Source: Sulfurospirillum sp. (GTDB taxonomy: Bacteria > Campylobacterota > Campylobacteria > Campylobacterales > Sulfurospirillaceae). From it: a stretch of DNA of 44,234 nt. Below are positions 7,596 through 16,561 of this stretch, piece after piece (within the stretch, counting starts at the first letter, position 1; each line of letters starts with the position of its first letter). The position numbers were made by a program, and so were the translations under genes. The DNA lies in NCBI GenBank assembly GCA_026988125.1, contig JALSLU010000120.1:1-44234 (forward strand), given 5' to 3'. The notes beneath the pieces were generated by a model. It saw only the letters and a program-made list of their open reading frames with translations, was not told the origin of the DNA and made no database searches.

Positions 7596-9719
7596 TTGAA
7601 AAAAATAGAATATAACCTAAATGATATAGGGAAACTTCTCACCTATGTTCCTCAAATTTTTCTCATTCTTTTAATTATCCTCCTAATAACAATCTCTTAC
7701 TTTATTTCAGAATATAGAAAAAATAGTGAAATCCACATGATAAAGGAGCAACAAAGATTTAAAAGTGAAAAAATTTTAAATGAGTATATAACAACTATCA
7801 ACAAGAAGATAGAAAAACAGTTAAAAGAGACTGAAGATGAGCTAAAAAGAAATGTACACCTTTTAAAAGGCATCCAAACTGGAACTATGAATATAGATGA
7901 ACTAATAAACACTTATATAAAAGATATAGAATCAAAAAAAGATGTAAAATTTGTTATATTTGATACAAATTTAAACATTATATATGGGAGAAATATTATA
8001 AGAGGTATTGAAAAGCTAATTTTTAATCAAGACAACGAAACTTATCTTGGGTTAACTCTTCTTTATCTATCCTCTCAAGGAGAGAGTACATCTTTTGAAT
8101 GGAGAGATGACATAAAGCAGACAATACAACTAAGTTACTTTGAAAAAAGTTTTGATAGACTCTTTTTTATAGGGGCATTCTCCTATGTAGATTATCAAGA
8201 GAGACTGATTTTAAGAGCATTTTTAAATAGTATAAGAGGTGAAGACACCTTAAAAAATAGTTATTTTTTTTGGATTTATGATAAATCCAAAAAGAGTGTT
8301 TACAACCTCAACAATAAAAAAAAGTGGCAAATAGCTACTAACATATATAACTCTAAGAGGGTATTTTATAGTTTTAAAAAGTACAACATATACATTGGAA
8401 TTACAACAAAACCTGAATTTTTGAAAAAAAAGATAGAAGCTATAAGTAAAAAATATGAGAATCAATTTTTATTTAATGTACTGCTTATCTTGATTATTGG
8501 TATAGTTCTTATCTCTTTTGCTGCTATTTTTTCATCTTATATAAAAGATATTTTTGCTTCATACAATAGTAACTATGAGAAAAAAAATAGACAACTACAA
8601 AGACTTAAGCACAGATATGAGTTAGCCATAATCGCTTCTAATGATGGATTATGGGATAGAAACTTAACAAATGATGAAATCTTTTTTTCAAAAAAATGGT
8701 TAGAAATGTTAGGATATAAAAATGGTGAAATAAGATCCTATAATGACTGGCTTAATTTACTACATCCTAAAGATAGAAAAAAGATAGAAAAAATTATAAA
8801 AGAGTACATAGACTCAAAAGAACAAAAACATCTTATCTGCGAATATCGACTTAAGATGAAAAATGGCAAATACAAGTGGATTCTTGCAAGAGGAAAGGTT
8901 TTTGATGATAAAAATACAAGAAGATTACTTATGATGACAATGGATATAGATGATAAAAAAGAGACTACAAAATACTTAAAAGAGTTAGTAGAAAAAGAGG
9001 TAGCTAAAAACGAAGAGAAACAAAAACTTCTGATTCAGCAAAACAAATTAGCTGCTATGGGAGAGATGATAGGAGCAATTGCACATCAATGGAGACAACC
9101 TCTAAACAATATCTCACTTATCATTCACTTCATAAGAGATAATCTTAAAAATAGTGCCCTCTCAAAAGAGCAATTAAGTAGTTTTGTAAAAGAAGCAAAT
9201 GAGCAGATAATCTATATGAGTCAAACCATAGATGATTTCAGAAACTTTTACAAACCATCGAAAGAAAAACACCTTTTTAGCATAAATAGAGCCATATACT
9301 CTACCATAGATATAATGCAAACTCAAATTAAAGCTGATCACATAAGAGTACAAATCCAAGGAAATGAAGTTTTTATAGAGGGCTATGAAAATGAGTTTAA
9401 GCAAGCCATATTAAACATACTCTCAAATGCTAGAGATGCTATTGTCTCAAATAGTGCTAATACAGAGGGAAAAATTAAAATCAAAATTTTCAAAAAAAAT
9501 AGAGAAATAATTATAACAATTTTTAACAATGGCGGCAATATTCAGTCAAATATAATCGATAGAATTTTTGAACCCTACTTCACAACAAAATTTGAAACAA
9601 AAGGAACGGGGATTGGTCTATATATGACAAAAACTATCATAGAGACTAGCATGAAAGGGGAAGTATTTGCCAAAAATGAAGAAGATGGTGTTTTATTTAC
9701 CATCAAGCTTCACTCATGA
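7596..9719 (+). CDS. Sensor histidine kinase with periplasmic and PAS sensor domains
   Basis: Inner-membrane kinase of 707 residues. In order: transmembrane helix about 18-38, a large extracytoplasmic domain about 40-288 (Cache-like by size and position, not proven), transmembrane helix about 290-315, a PAS_3-type domain about 340-455 (NDGLWDRNLTNDEIFFSKKW, then YKWILARGKVF), a short coiled coil, HisKA with H497 in IAHQWRQPL, and HATPase with N-box NILSNARDAI and GTGIGLYMTK. The start is TTG with GGAG eight bases upstream; no in-frame ATG is near. Its likely partner is the response regulator at 12211, with the HDOD and CheX-like genes between them. The ligand is unknown; the downstream TAXI transporter suggests a small organic acid (inference). 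Confidence 0.9.
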   Translation: MKKIEYNLNDIGKLLTYVPQIFLILLIILLITISYFISEYRKNSEIHMIKEQQRFKSEKILNEYITTINKKIEKQLKETEDELKRNVHLLKGIQTGTMNIDELINTYIKDIESKKDVKFVIFDTNLNIIYGRNIIRGIEKLIFNQDNETYLGLTLLYLSSQGESTSFEWRDDIKQTIQLSYFEKSFDRLFFIGAFSYVDYQERLILRAFLNSIRGEDTLKNSYFFWIYDKSKKSVYNLNNKKKWQIATNIYNSKRVFYSFKKYNIYIGITTKPEFLKKKIEAISKKYENQFLFNVLLILIIGIVLISFAAIFSSYIKDIFASYNSNYEKKNRQLQRLKHRYELAIIASNDGLWDRNLTNDEIFFSKKWLEMLGYKNGEIRSYNDWLNLLHPKDRKKIEKIIKEYIDSKEQKHLICEYRLKMKNGKYKWILARGKVFDDKNTRRLLMMTMDIDDKKETTKYLKELVEKEVAKNEEKQKLLIQQNKLAAMGEMIGAIAHQWRQPLNNISLIIHFIRDNLKNSALSKEQLSSFVKEANEQIIYMSQTIDDFRNFYKPSKEKHLFSINRAIYSTIDIMQTQIKADHIRVQIQGNEVFIEGYENEFKQAILNILSNARDAIVSNSANTEGKIKIKIFKKNREIIITIFNNGGNIQSNIIDRIFEPYFTTKFETKGTGIGLYMTKTIIETSMKGEVFAKNEEDGVLFTIKLHS

Positions 9720-9941
9720 TCACTTTATAATGCCCCCTAAAATCTAAGACAACAATTCAAGAAGATTTATTTTTAAAGTTTTACACCAATTTACCTTAAA
9801 ATAGGTAAAAAATTAATTTTTTTAATTTTTTTTGGATAGTTTTTAGAGGTGTCCTTATATTAAACAGAAAAATTATGAAATATTTTTCTTTTTTCTACAA
9901 AAAAGATATAATAGCTAACGAAACATTATTGAGGGTAAAAT
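9720..9941 (+). other. Intergenic region with element-end remnant and HDOD promoter
   Basis: This 222-base gap holds no gene. At 9839-9857 lies GTTTTTAGAGGTGTCCTTA, one base different from the right end of the inverted-repeat element found in full at 18351. A poorer possible partner (GCCCCCTAAAATC) lies near 9734, so it may be a decayed copy of about 120 bp. A TATAAT at 9907-9912 is the likely -10 for the HDOD operon. Confidence 0.5.
9907..9912 (+). promoter_or_regulatory. -10 box for the HDOD/CheX-like operon
   Basis: Consensus TATAAT about 30 bases before the ATG at 9942, followed by the RBS GAGGG. It suggests the HDOD-CheX pair can be transcribed separately from the kinase upstream. Confidence 0.5.
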
Positions 9942-10745
9942 ATGATAACTCAAAAAGATATACAAAAATATATCTCTAAAATCCCACCAACACCTAAGAT
10001 TGTGAAAAAAACTTTAGACTATCTCAGTGATGGTGAACTTACTAAAGCAGCAAATTGTGCAAAAGAGGATAGAGCGCTTTGTATATACCTTATAAATCTT
10101 GTAAATAAGCCAATCTATGGTTTTAGTAATGAAGTGAAAGACATTGTTCAAATTTTTTCTATTTTGGGTATAAATGAAAGTATGCAAGTTATTTATAACT
10201 ATATGTTAAATATATTATCACCAAAAAAATGGGAATTTTTTAATCTAAATGAAAACTTATTTCATAATCTTCAAAGTGAACTCTCTTTATCTTGGACTAA
10301 TATTTTAGAACACTTACAAATTGATGATAGGGAGATTCAAACAAGTATCACACTACTTCCTGCAAGCGTAATAGTTAGTGAAGCTCTATTTGCTTCACAC
10401 AAAGAAGATGTTGAACTCATAAGAAGTACGAAAAATATAGACTTAAACAAAATTTTAAAAAGTTTAAGTGGCTATAGCCTGTTTGAGATTTGCCTACTAA
10501 TATCTAAAAAATGGGAGATGCCTGCTAGTGTAGGCAAAATTGTACTGCTATCTTCAGGTGAAAAAATAACAGAAGATGATACAAAATCTCTAATGTTAGG
10601 AAAATGGATGCATCTACTACTATTTTTCACGCTCTCTAAACCAGCTTATATTGAAGCTAATCTGAATGATTTTTTAGAGTTTAATATAGAGTTTGTAGAA
10701 GATGTATATGAAGAATTTTTACAAGTTATGGAAATAGAATCATGA
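9942..10745 (+). CDS. HDOD-domain protein
   Basis: Cytoplasmic protein of 267 residues with an HDOD domain over about 10-200. The opening IPPTPKIVKKTLDYLSDGE and the following LINLVNKPIYGFSNEVKDIV fit the family's helical start. The catalytic His/Asp pairs of true HD phosphohydrolases are not seen, as expected for HDOD, so a regulatory, protein-binding role is likely. The stop overlaps the next ATG by four bases (ATGA), which couples it to the CheX-like protein. The pair sits between a histidine kinase and a response regulator, so a role in that signalling path is likely but not shown by sequence. Confidence 0.85.
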   Translation: MITQKDIQKYISKIPPTPKIVKKTLDYLSDGELTKAANCAKEDRALCIYLINLVNKPIYGFSNEVKDIVQIFSILGINESMQVIYNYMLNILSPKKWEFFNLNENLFHNLQSELSLSWTNILEHLQIDDREIQTSITLLPASVIVSEALFASHKEDVELIRSTKNIDLNKILKSLSGYSLFEICLLISKKWEMPASVGKIVLLSSGEKITEDDTKSLMLGKWMHLLLFFTLSKPAYIEANLNDFLEFNIEFVEDVYEEFLQVMEIES

Positions 10746-12136
10746 GAGCCTCAATAAAAGATTCAATTGCATTATTTAACCCACAAGGTTTTTTAGATGG
10801 AAACAATGCCTCGTCTTTACTAAGTGTAAGTGATATGGAAGCCACATTGCGTCTTAAGGTAGATATGGTTTTAGTTTCTCTTAAAAAAGTTATATTTTTC
10901 AATAAAAATGGCTTGGAGATGTTTATACGACTCTTTGAAAAGGTTAGAAAAGAGCATCGAATAATGGTTGGCTTTTGTGATTATGATGATAAAAAATTCA
11001 ATGCTATAAAAAGATTTTTCGAAAAAGAGATGAACTTCTTTCTTTTCGATACCTATGAAGTTGCAAAACTTTTTACAAATGGCTTTAATGAAAAAGAGAA
11101 AACCATACTTCTATATAGTCAAGATAAATCTCAAAGAGCCGCTATAGCTATAGAGCTACATAACAGAGGACATAATCCCATAATCGCTCAAACAAAAGCG
11201 GATTTTGAGAAAAAAAAAGAGAGTAAGGACTCTTTTGATATTATCATAGAAAAGACTTACCTTGGAGACATGGGAGAACAAGTTGCCGCAAGAGTAACTG
11301 CAAATGCAGTAATATATACACTAAGTGGTTTTTTAGACAATGAAATAACAAGCAAGTTTAACATAACTTACCATAACAACTCACTAAATATTGGCTTTCG
11401 TCTATTTATTTTTGATGCTTTTAAAGTCTCTAGTATGAATATACATGGATTAAACTTTTTTGCTAAATTAGCCTCATCCTCGGCTGAGTACAATGCAACA
11501 CTCTGCTTTGTAGGTTTTGATTTTAGCAATACACCAAGTACATTCAAAGATGACTTAGAAGATGCCGGGATTTTATTTTATGATAAAATAGAAGAGATAT
11601 TAGGAGATAAAGAGCTCTTAGCAGAGCTTGGTGGTAGCAGTGCCGCTGCAATACAGCAAAAGAAAGCCATAACAAAACAGATAGTATCCCAACTTCCAAC
11701 ATTTGTAAATGCAATTGTGGAAACTTTGGAGATGATGACAAATGCAGAAGCAGTAAAAGAAGAGGTAAAAATTAAAGAGTTAACCCTTATGGGGCAAAAA
11801 AATCTTTTGGCTAGCTCCATAGGATTTTATGGTGATATGGACGGAATGATTGTACTTATTTTTCCCAAAAACATTGCTCAAGAATCTTGCTCGTTACTTA
11901 TTGGTGAAAAGACTGACGACTTGGAGCTTATTTTAGACTCTCTTGGCGAATTAGTAAACATTGTTGGAGGAAAACTAAAAACACTTTTAAGCGATGCTAA
12001 AATCTACATACAAATTACGCTTCCAAGAACATATGACAAAATCGAAGACCTCTTAGAGGTAATAGGACAAAGAAAGGGTGTTCAAGTTGATTTAAAATTT
12101 GGTAGTGAGCACTTTACATTTTTCTTAACTAGATAG
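10742..12136 (+). CDS. STAS/receiver-like/CheX-like multidomain protein
   Basis: Unusual 464-residue cytoplasmic protein. From the sequence: an N-terminal STAS-like region about 5-105, a receiver-like fold about 115-170 (KTILLYSQDKSQRAAIAIEL, then FDIIIEKTYL) without a clear phosphoacceptor Asp, a second STAS-like region about 180-290, and a C-terminal CheX-like domain about 305-464. The CheX phosphatase signature E-x-x-N is visible as E403 and N406 in GELVNIVGG. CheX and its relatives dephosphorylate CheY-type receivers, so it may act on the regulator at 12211 or on CheY. It is coupled to HDOD by a 4-base overlap. The domain calls in the first 300 residues are fold-level guesses; the CheX part is firmer. 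Confidence 0.72.
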   Translation: MRASIKDSIALFNPQGFLDGNNASSLLSVSDMEATLRLKVDMVLVSLKKVIFFNKNGLEMFIRLFEKVRKEHRIMVGFCDYDDKKFNAIKRFFEKEMNFFLFDTYEVAKLFTNGFNEKEKTILLYSQDKSQRAAIAIELHNRGHNPIIAQTKADFEKKKESKDSFDIIIEKTYLGDMGEQVAARVTANAVIYTLSGFLDNEITSKFNITYHNNSLNIGFRLFIFDAFKVSSMNIHGLNFFAKLASSSAEYNATLCFVGFDFSNTPSTFKDDLEDAGILFYDKIEEILGDKELLAELGGSSAAAIQQKKAITKQIVSQLPTFVNAIVETLEMMTNAEAVKEEVKIKELTLMGQKNLLASSIGFYGDMDGMIVLIFPKNIAQESCSLLIGEKTDDLELILDSLGELVNIVGGKLKTLLSDAKIYIQITLPRTYDKIEDLLEVIGQRKGVQVDLKFGSEHFTFFLTR

Positions 12137-12161
12137 GCACTAGATAAATTTGTGCTTAATT

Positions 12162-12180
12162 TGAAACTTTTAGATATAAT
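12162..12180 (+). promoter_or_regulatory. Regulator promoter: TGAAACT box plus -10
   Basis: TGAAACT at 12162-12168 starts 13 bases before a TATAAT at 12175-12180. The same heptamer, with the same 13-base offset, precedes the TAXI receptor -10 further down. Eleven bases upstream only a degenerate copy (TGTGCTT) is present, consistent with weaker autoregulation. Confidence 0.6.
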
Positions 12181-12210
12181 AGCAAAAATAAAATTCTAAA
12201 GTTGGAAATA

Positions 12211-12906
12211 ATGTCGCAATTTTTTACAAGAGTACTTTTAGTAGAAGATGAAAAAGTAGCAAGAGAGATACTTGAGTTTTACCTAAATACTATATTTGAT
12301 GAAGTAACAGTTGCATCTGATGGCAAAGATGGTTTAGAGCTATATAGTAACTTTACAAAAAGAGGTAAAGAGTTTGATCTTGTTTTAACAGATATTAAAA
12401 TGCCAAATATGGATGGGATAGAGATGCTAGAACATATACATAAGCTAAACTCTAGTCAAAAATTTATAATTGTCTCCGCTTACAAAGATGAGGAAAAGCT
12501 TTTAAAATCAATAGAATTAAGAGTACTAGGCTACTTTGTTAAGCCTCTAAATGTTGACAATGTCATGAAACTTTTAACAAAAGCTAAAGAGGAAGTTCTT
12601 AGAGAAAAAAGAGAGAAATCCAACATCATAAAAATTAATCACATCTACTCATACAATTTAAACTCTAATCTTCTTTATGAAAATGGATCTTTAGTAAAGC
12701 TATCAAAAAAAGAGTCCTTAGCCTTAAGTCTTTTGATGGAACATAAAGGAGAAATAGTAAGCATAGATAGTTTTAAACTAAAACTATGGCAAAATAGCTC
12801 TACTTTAGATACTACCTTTAGGACGGTTATGAAAAGACTTAAAGATAAAATTAAAAAAGCAGATTTTATAATTTCTAGAAAGGGGCAAGGCTACATAATC
12901 GAGTAA
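12211..12906 (+). CDS. Response regulator, receiver plus winged-helix output
   Basis: Cytoplasmic transcription regulator of 231 residues. The receiver domain covers about 7-125 with acidic pocket E12-D13, phosphoacceptor D61 (TDIKMPNMDG), a Ser near SAYKDE and the Lys of FVKPLN. The C-terminal OmpR/PhoB-like winged helix covers about 145-231 (LSKKESLALSLLMEHKGEIV, ending RKGQGYIIE). I chose the ATG at 12211 over the in-frame TTG at 12202, which would itself serve as the TTGGA before it. It follows the CheX-like gene, has its own -10 at 12175 and precedes the TAXI receptor. Repeated TGAAACT boxes in both promoters are its likely binding sites. Confidence 0.9.
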   Translation: MSQFFTRVLLVEDEKVAREILEFYLNTIFDEVTVASDGKDGLELYSNFTKRGKEFDLVLTDIKMPNMDGIEMLEHIHKLNSSQKFIIVSAYKDEEKLLKSIELRVLGYFVKPLNVDNVMKLLTKAKEEVLREKREKSNIIKINHIYSYNLNSNLLYENGSLVKLSKKESLALSLLMEHKGEIVSIDSFKLKLWQNSSTLDTTFRTVMKRLKDKIKKADFIISRKGQGYIIE

Positions 12907-12951
12907 AAAAGTTACATTAAATTCAAAAAAAGTTACAACTTCAAGCCAATA

Positions 12952-12981
12952 TGAAACTTTTTTGAAACTATAGTGTATAAT
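12952..12981 (+). promoter_or_regulatory. TAXI receptor promoter with two TGAAACT direct repeats
   Basis: TGAAACT occurs at 12952-12958 and 12963-12969, exactly 11 bp apart. The second copy starts 13 bases before the TATAAT at 12976-12981. This is the usual layout of an OmpR/PhoB-family activator site that replaces the -35. Two AAAGTTACA copies 21 bp apart (GTTACA at 12911 and 12932) lie further upstream and may be additional sites. Confidence 0.68.
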
Positions 12982-13006
12982 GGACTCAAATCTTAAAGGA
13001 GTCTGT

Positions 13007-14023
13007 ATGAAAAAGTTTAGTTTACTTAAAAAAGTGCTTGCAACAACGGCACTTTCTATGGCATTGATTAGCAGTGCAAATGCTGCTAAGGAAAAAAAAT
13101 ATATAATAGCAACTGCTAGCACTGGCGGTACTTACTACCCTGTAGGTGTTGGAATAGCAACTATTGCTAGTCTAAAGCTTGCTAAAAAATATAAAATGAC
13201 CTTTTCTGCAATAACAAGCGCTGGAAGTGGTGAAAATGTTGATATGATTGACAAAGGTGAGGTCGATTTTGCAATTTTACAAGGTCTTTTTGGTTCAATG
13301 GCTTGGCAAGGTGTTGGAAAATATGAAGGCAAGCCTAGAAAAAATCTTCGCTCTGTAAGTATGCTATGGCAAAATGTTGAGCAGTTTGTTGTCTATAAAA
13401 AATATGCCCCAACGAATAACATAATGGATATGAAAAACCTATATGGTAAAAAGTTCTCAATTGGTAAAAGAAACTCAGGTACAAGAGTCTCAGGGCAGAC
13501 TATCTTAAGTGCTTTAGGGATCGATTATAACAAAATGGATCTTCAATTTTTAGGATATGGTCCTAGCTCAACGGCACTTCAAGATGGAAAAATCGATGGT
13601 ATGAACATACCTGCAGGTCCTCCAACAAGTGCTGTTGTTAACGCTTATGCTACAATTGGGGCAGATAAAATTACGCACCTAGAGTTTAGCGATGAAAACT
13701 TAAAAACAATTCAAGCAAAGTTTCCAGTTTGGACAAGATATATAATCAAAAAAGATACCTACCCAGGACAGAAAAAAGATATAAAAACTATAGCTCAACC
13801 AAACTTGTTAGTTGTAACAAAAGATACCCCAGAAGAGACGGTTTATCTTTTAACAAAAACTATGTATGAAAACTTGGCATTTTTAAACACTGTTCATAAG
13901 GCAACAAAAGCGATGAGCCTACAAAAAGCAATTGATGGTCTTCCTATGCCTCTTCATCCTGGTGCTGCAAAGTACTACAAAGAACAAGGCATAAAAATCC
14001 CAGATAGATTAATAGCTAAGTAA
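13007..14023 (+). CDS. TRAP transporter solute receptor, TAXI family
   Basis: Periplasmic binding protein of 338 residues that captures a substrate for the fused TRAP permease encoded next. A signal peptide is clear (MKKFSLLKKVLATTALSMAL, cleavage after SANA). TAXI-family features follow: IATASTGGTYYPVG near the mature start, SAGSGENVDMI, DFAILQG, and GKRNSGTRVSGQTIL in the middle. I chose ATG 13007 with AAAGGA six bases upstream over the in-frame ATG at 12980, which overlaps the -10 box. Characterised TAXI receptors often bind glutamate, glutamine or 2-oxoglutarate; the enzymes downstream point to a C5 2-hydroxy acid. It is five bases from the permease gene. Confidence 0.92.
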   Translation: MKKFSLLKKVLATTALSMALISSANAAKEKKYIIATASTGGTYYPVGVGIATIASLKLAKKYKMTFSAITSAGSGENVDMIDKGEVDFAILQGLFGSMAWQGVGKYEGKPRKNLRSVSMLWQNVEQFVVYKKYAPTNNIMDMKNLYGKKFSIGKRNSGTRVSGQTILSALGIDYNKMDLQFLGYGPSSTALQDGKIDGMNIPAGPPTSAVVNAYATIGADKITHLEFSDENLKTIQAKFPVWTRYIIKKDTYPGQKKDIKTIAQPNLLVVTKDTPEETVYLLTKTMYENLAFLNTVHKATKAMSLQKAIDGLPMPLHPGAAKYYKEQGIKIPDRLIAK

Positions 14024-14028
14024 AAATT

Positions 14029-15981
14029 ATGCTTGGCATTAAAAAAAGTAGCGTAAAGAAATTCACATTTCTTTACGCCATATTTATCTCAGTTTTTCAT
14101 TTTTATATAAATTTAAAAGGTGGGCTAAGCGATTTATGGTTCAATGCTGCACACTTTTCTTTTTTGGCAAGTTTAGGATTTTTAACTTATAGCGCTACAA
14201 AAAAAGAGTCGGAATTTGTATCAATAATAGATATTTTGTTATCTATATTGGTGCTAGTTCCCTTCTTTTATCTTGTTGGTTTTGAAGAGTCTTTGTATCA
14301 AGAAGCAAATGGCAATATGAGATTTTGGGATCTTAATGTTGCAGTAATGTCTGTAGTTTTAGCAATAGAAATTACAAGAAGAACAACAGGTGTAATAATT
14401 CCTACAATTATGCTTATATCTATGGGTTATATCCTCTACTTTGGAAAACTATTAAGCGGTGTTTTTGCATTTGGTGGGATGACTTTTGAGAGATTTTTTT
14501 ACAGAATGTACTTCACAAGTGAAGGGCTCTTTGGCTCCATTGCTACAATCTCATCTACCTATGTATTTATGTTTATACTCTTTGCTGCTTTTTTACTAAA
14601 GAGTGGTGCGGGAGACTTTATAGTAGATTTAAGCTCTGCCATCACTTCAAGATTTAAGGGTGGTGCTGGGCATGTCGCAGTATTTAGTTCCGCTCTTATG
14701 GGGACAATTTCAGGCAGTGCCGTAGCAAATACTGTCTCAACTGGATCAATAACAATTCCAATGATGAAAAAAAATGGTTTTAAACCCATATTTGCTGCTG
14801 GAGTGGAAACTGCTGCTTCAACAGGTGGACAAATCATGCCTCCAATAATGGGAGCTGGAGCTTTTATAATGGCTCAAATGACTCATATTCCATTTGTAAC
14901 TATTATACTTGTTTCAATACTTCCAGCCATACTCTATTTTTCCTCTATAGCCTTTTACATACACATACACGCAAAAAAATACAACATAGATGCACAAAAA
15001 GATATAGATGTAAAAATTTTACCAATCCTAAGAGAGGGTTTTCACTTTATAATTCCTCTCTCAACTCTTATAGGTCTGCTTATTTATGGATTTACCCCTA
15101 CTTATGCTGCTGGAATCTCTATAGTTGCAATTATTTTATCTTCATACCTTACGAAAACCAAAAGAATGGGATTCAAAGAGATTTTAGAAGCATTAGCCCT
15201 TGGTAGTCAAAACATGGTTGTTACTGGGGTTTTACTTGTAAGTGTAGGTATAATCGTGGGTGCTATTAATATATCTGGAATCGGCATAACATTTTCTCAA
15301 CTTATAATGGAGTGGTCTGGAGGACAGTTGATAATTGCATTTATACTCGTAGCAATAGCATCTTTAATTTTAGGTATGGGACTTCCCGTAACTGCCTCCT
15401 ATGTAGTTTTAGCAGTATTGAGTGCTCCTGCTCTAGTTGGACTTATGCTCAGCCCAGAGATGGCAGCATTAGCAAGTGCAGGTGTAGAAATTCCAGAAAT
15501 CACTATGAGTCTTCTAGCAGCTCATTTGATCATATTTTGGCTCTCTCAAGACTCAAATCTAACTCCCCCAGTTTGCTTGGCAGCTTTTGCTGCTGCTGCA
15601 ATTGCAAAAACTCATCCAATGAAAACAGGTGTTCAATCTTGGATATTAGGAAAGGGTCTATATATTGTTCCATTGCTATTTGCATTTTCTCCTATTATAA
15701 CAGGAACTTGGATAGAGAGATTTGAAGTTTTTGGTTTTGCTATGGTTGGAATTTTAGCTTTTTCAATTTTTATCGAAGGCTTTTGGGATAGAAAGTTATC
15801 AATTTTAGAGAGAGTTTTGTTTGGCATAAGCTCACTTTTGATGCTATCTCAAGATAGTATGCTAGGTTGGGAGAGCTACTTTGAGTTAATACCAGATACT
15901 CATTTAGTAGGTTTGATTCTTTTTTGTTGTATAATGGCATATCATAAAACAATTGGAGCCAAATATGCAACAACTAATTGA
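14029..15981 (+). CDS. TRAP transporter permease, fused small and large subunits (TAXI type)
   Basis: Inner-membrane sodium-driven permease of 650 residues combining the DctQ-like (about 1-130) and DctM-like (about 130-570) parts in one chain, the normal form for TAXI systems. Many hydrophobic helices are visible. DctM motifs include GSAVANTVSTGSITIPMMKK and SAPALVG. A Gly-rich GGQIMPPIMGAGAFIMA segment also matches the large-subunit core. About 80 further hydrophobic residues end the protein. It lies five bases after the receptor gene and overlaps the LUD gene by 17 bases, so receptor, permease, LUD protein and oxidase form one operon. Confidence 0.92.
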   Translation: MLGIKKSSVKKFTFLYAIFISVFHFYINLKGGLSDLWFNAAHFSFLASLGFLTYSATKKESEFVSIIDILLSILVLVPFFYLVGFEESLYQEANGNMRFWDLNVAVMSVVLAIEITRRTTGVIIPTIMLISMGYILYFGKLLSGVFAFGGMTFERFFYRMYFTSEGLFGSIATISSTYVFMFILFAAFLLKSGAGDFIVDLSSAITSRFKGGAGHVAVFSSALMGTISGSAVANTVSTGSITIPMMKKNGFKPIFAAGVETAASTGGQIMPPIMGAGAFIMAQMTHIPFVTIILVSILPAILYFSSIAFYIHIHAKKYNIDAQKDIDVKILPILREGFHFIIPLSTLIGLLIYGFTPTYAAGISIVAIILSSYLTKTKRMGFKEILEALALGSQNMVVTGVLLVSVGIIVGAINISGIGITFSQLIMEWSGGQLIIAFILVAIASLILGMGLPVTASYVVLAVLSAPALVGLMLSPEMAALASAGVEIPEITMSLLAAHLIIFWLSQDSNLTPPVCLAAFAAAAIAKTHPMKTGVQSWILGKGLYIVPLLFAFSPIITGTWIERFEVFGFAMVGILAFSIFIEGFWDRKLSILERVLFGISSLLMLSQDSMLGWESYFELIPDTHLVGLILFCCIMAYHKTIGAKYATTN

Positions 15982-16561
15982 AAATTTAGAAGAGAATGGA
16001 TTTGAGGTAGTACTTGTAAAAGATGCAGAGACTGCACTAGAGATTGGCAAGAGCTATATAAAAGATGGTCAGAGTGTGGGACTTGGTGGCTCAGTCACGG
16101 TAACCCAAATTGGAATGCTAGATTATTTGATAAACCATCCCAATATAAAGCTTTATAATCAGTATGAAGATGGCATCAGTATGGAGGAAAATTTAAAAAG
16201 AAGAAGAGAGGGGCTTTTAAGCGATATCTATATTACTAGTTGCAATGCAATTACTAAAAATGGTGAACTAGTAAATGCTGATGGCAGTGGGAATAGAGTT
16301 GCTGCACAAATCTTTGGTCCTAAAAAGGTTTTACTGTTTGTTAGCACTAAGAAGATAGTAGAAACCCTAGAGGATGGTTTTAAAAGAATTATGGAGCATG
16401 TAGCACCAAAAAATGTTGAAAGAATGAATAAAAAACTATTACAGATGGGGAAAAATCCTCATTATACACTTGATAATATTGCAAACAAATTTGCATATAT
16501 AAATGGTGATGAAAGAGGAAGAACCACTATAATACTTATTGAAGAGGAGCTTGGTTACTAA
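15965..16561 (+). CDS. LUD-domain (LutC/DUF162-type) protein
   Basis: Cytoplasmic protein of 198 residues formed by one LUD domain: VGLGGSVTVTQIGM about 38-51, a central LLSDIYITSCNAITKNGELVN and the RVAAQIFGPKKVLLFV strand. LUD proteins are best known from the LutABC L-lactate oxidation complex; single-domain forms have no proven reaction. I chose ATG 15965 with GGAG six bases upstream. The in-frame TTG at 15953 would place the RBS inside the gene. It overlaps the TRAP permease by 17 bases and touches the oxidase gene (TAATG), so it probably supports oxidation of the imported 2-hydroxy acid (inference). Confidence 0.85.
   Translation: MQQLIENLEENGFEVVLVKDAETALEIGKSYIKDGQSVGLGGSVTVTQIGMLDYLINHPNIKLYNQYEDGISMEENLKRRREGLLSDIYITSCNAITKNGELVNADGSGNRVAAQIFGPKKVLLFVSTKKIVETLEDGFKRIMEHVAPKNVERMNKKLLQMGKNPHYTLDNIANKFAYINGDERGRTTIILIEEELGY

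Noticed and set aside
12805-13122. A 105-residue minus-strand frame across the regulator/TAXI gap
   Set aside because: It overlaps two strong genes and the promoter repeats between them, and has no recognisable domain.
15312-15725. A 137-residue plus-strand frame inside the TRAP permease
   Set aside because: It is Ser/Cys-rich and entirely within the well-supported permease in another frame, with no RBS. It is a shadow frame.
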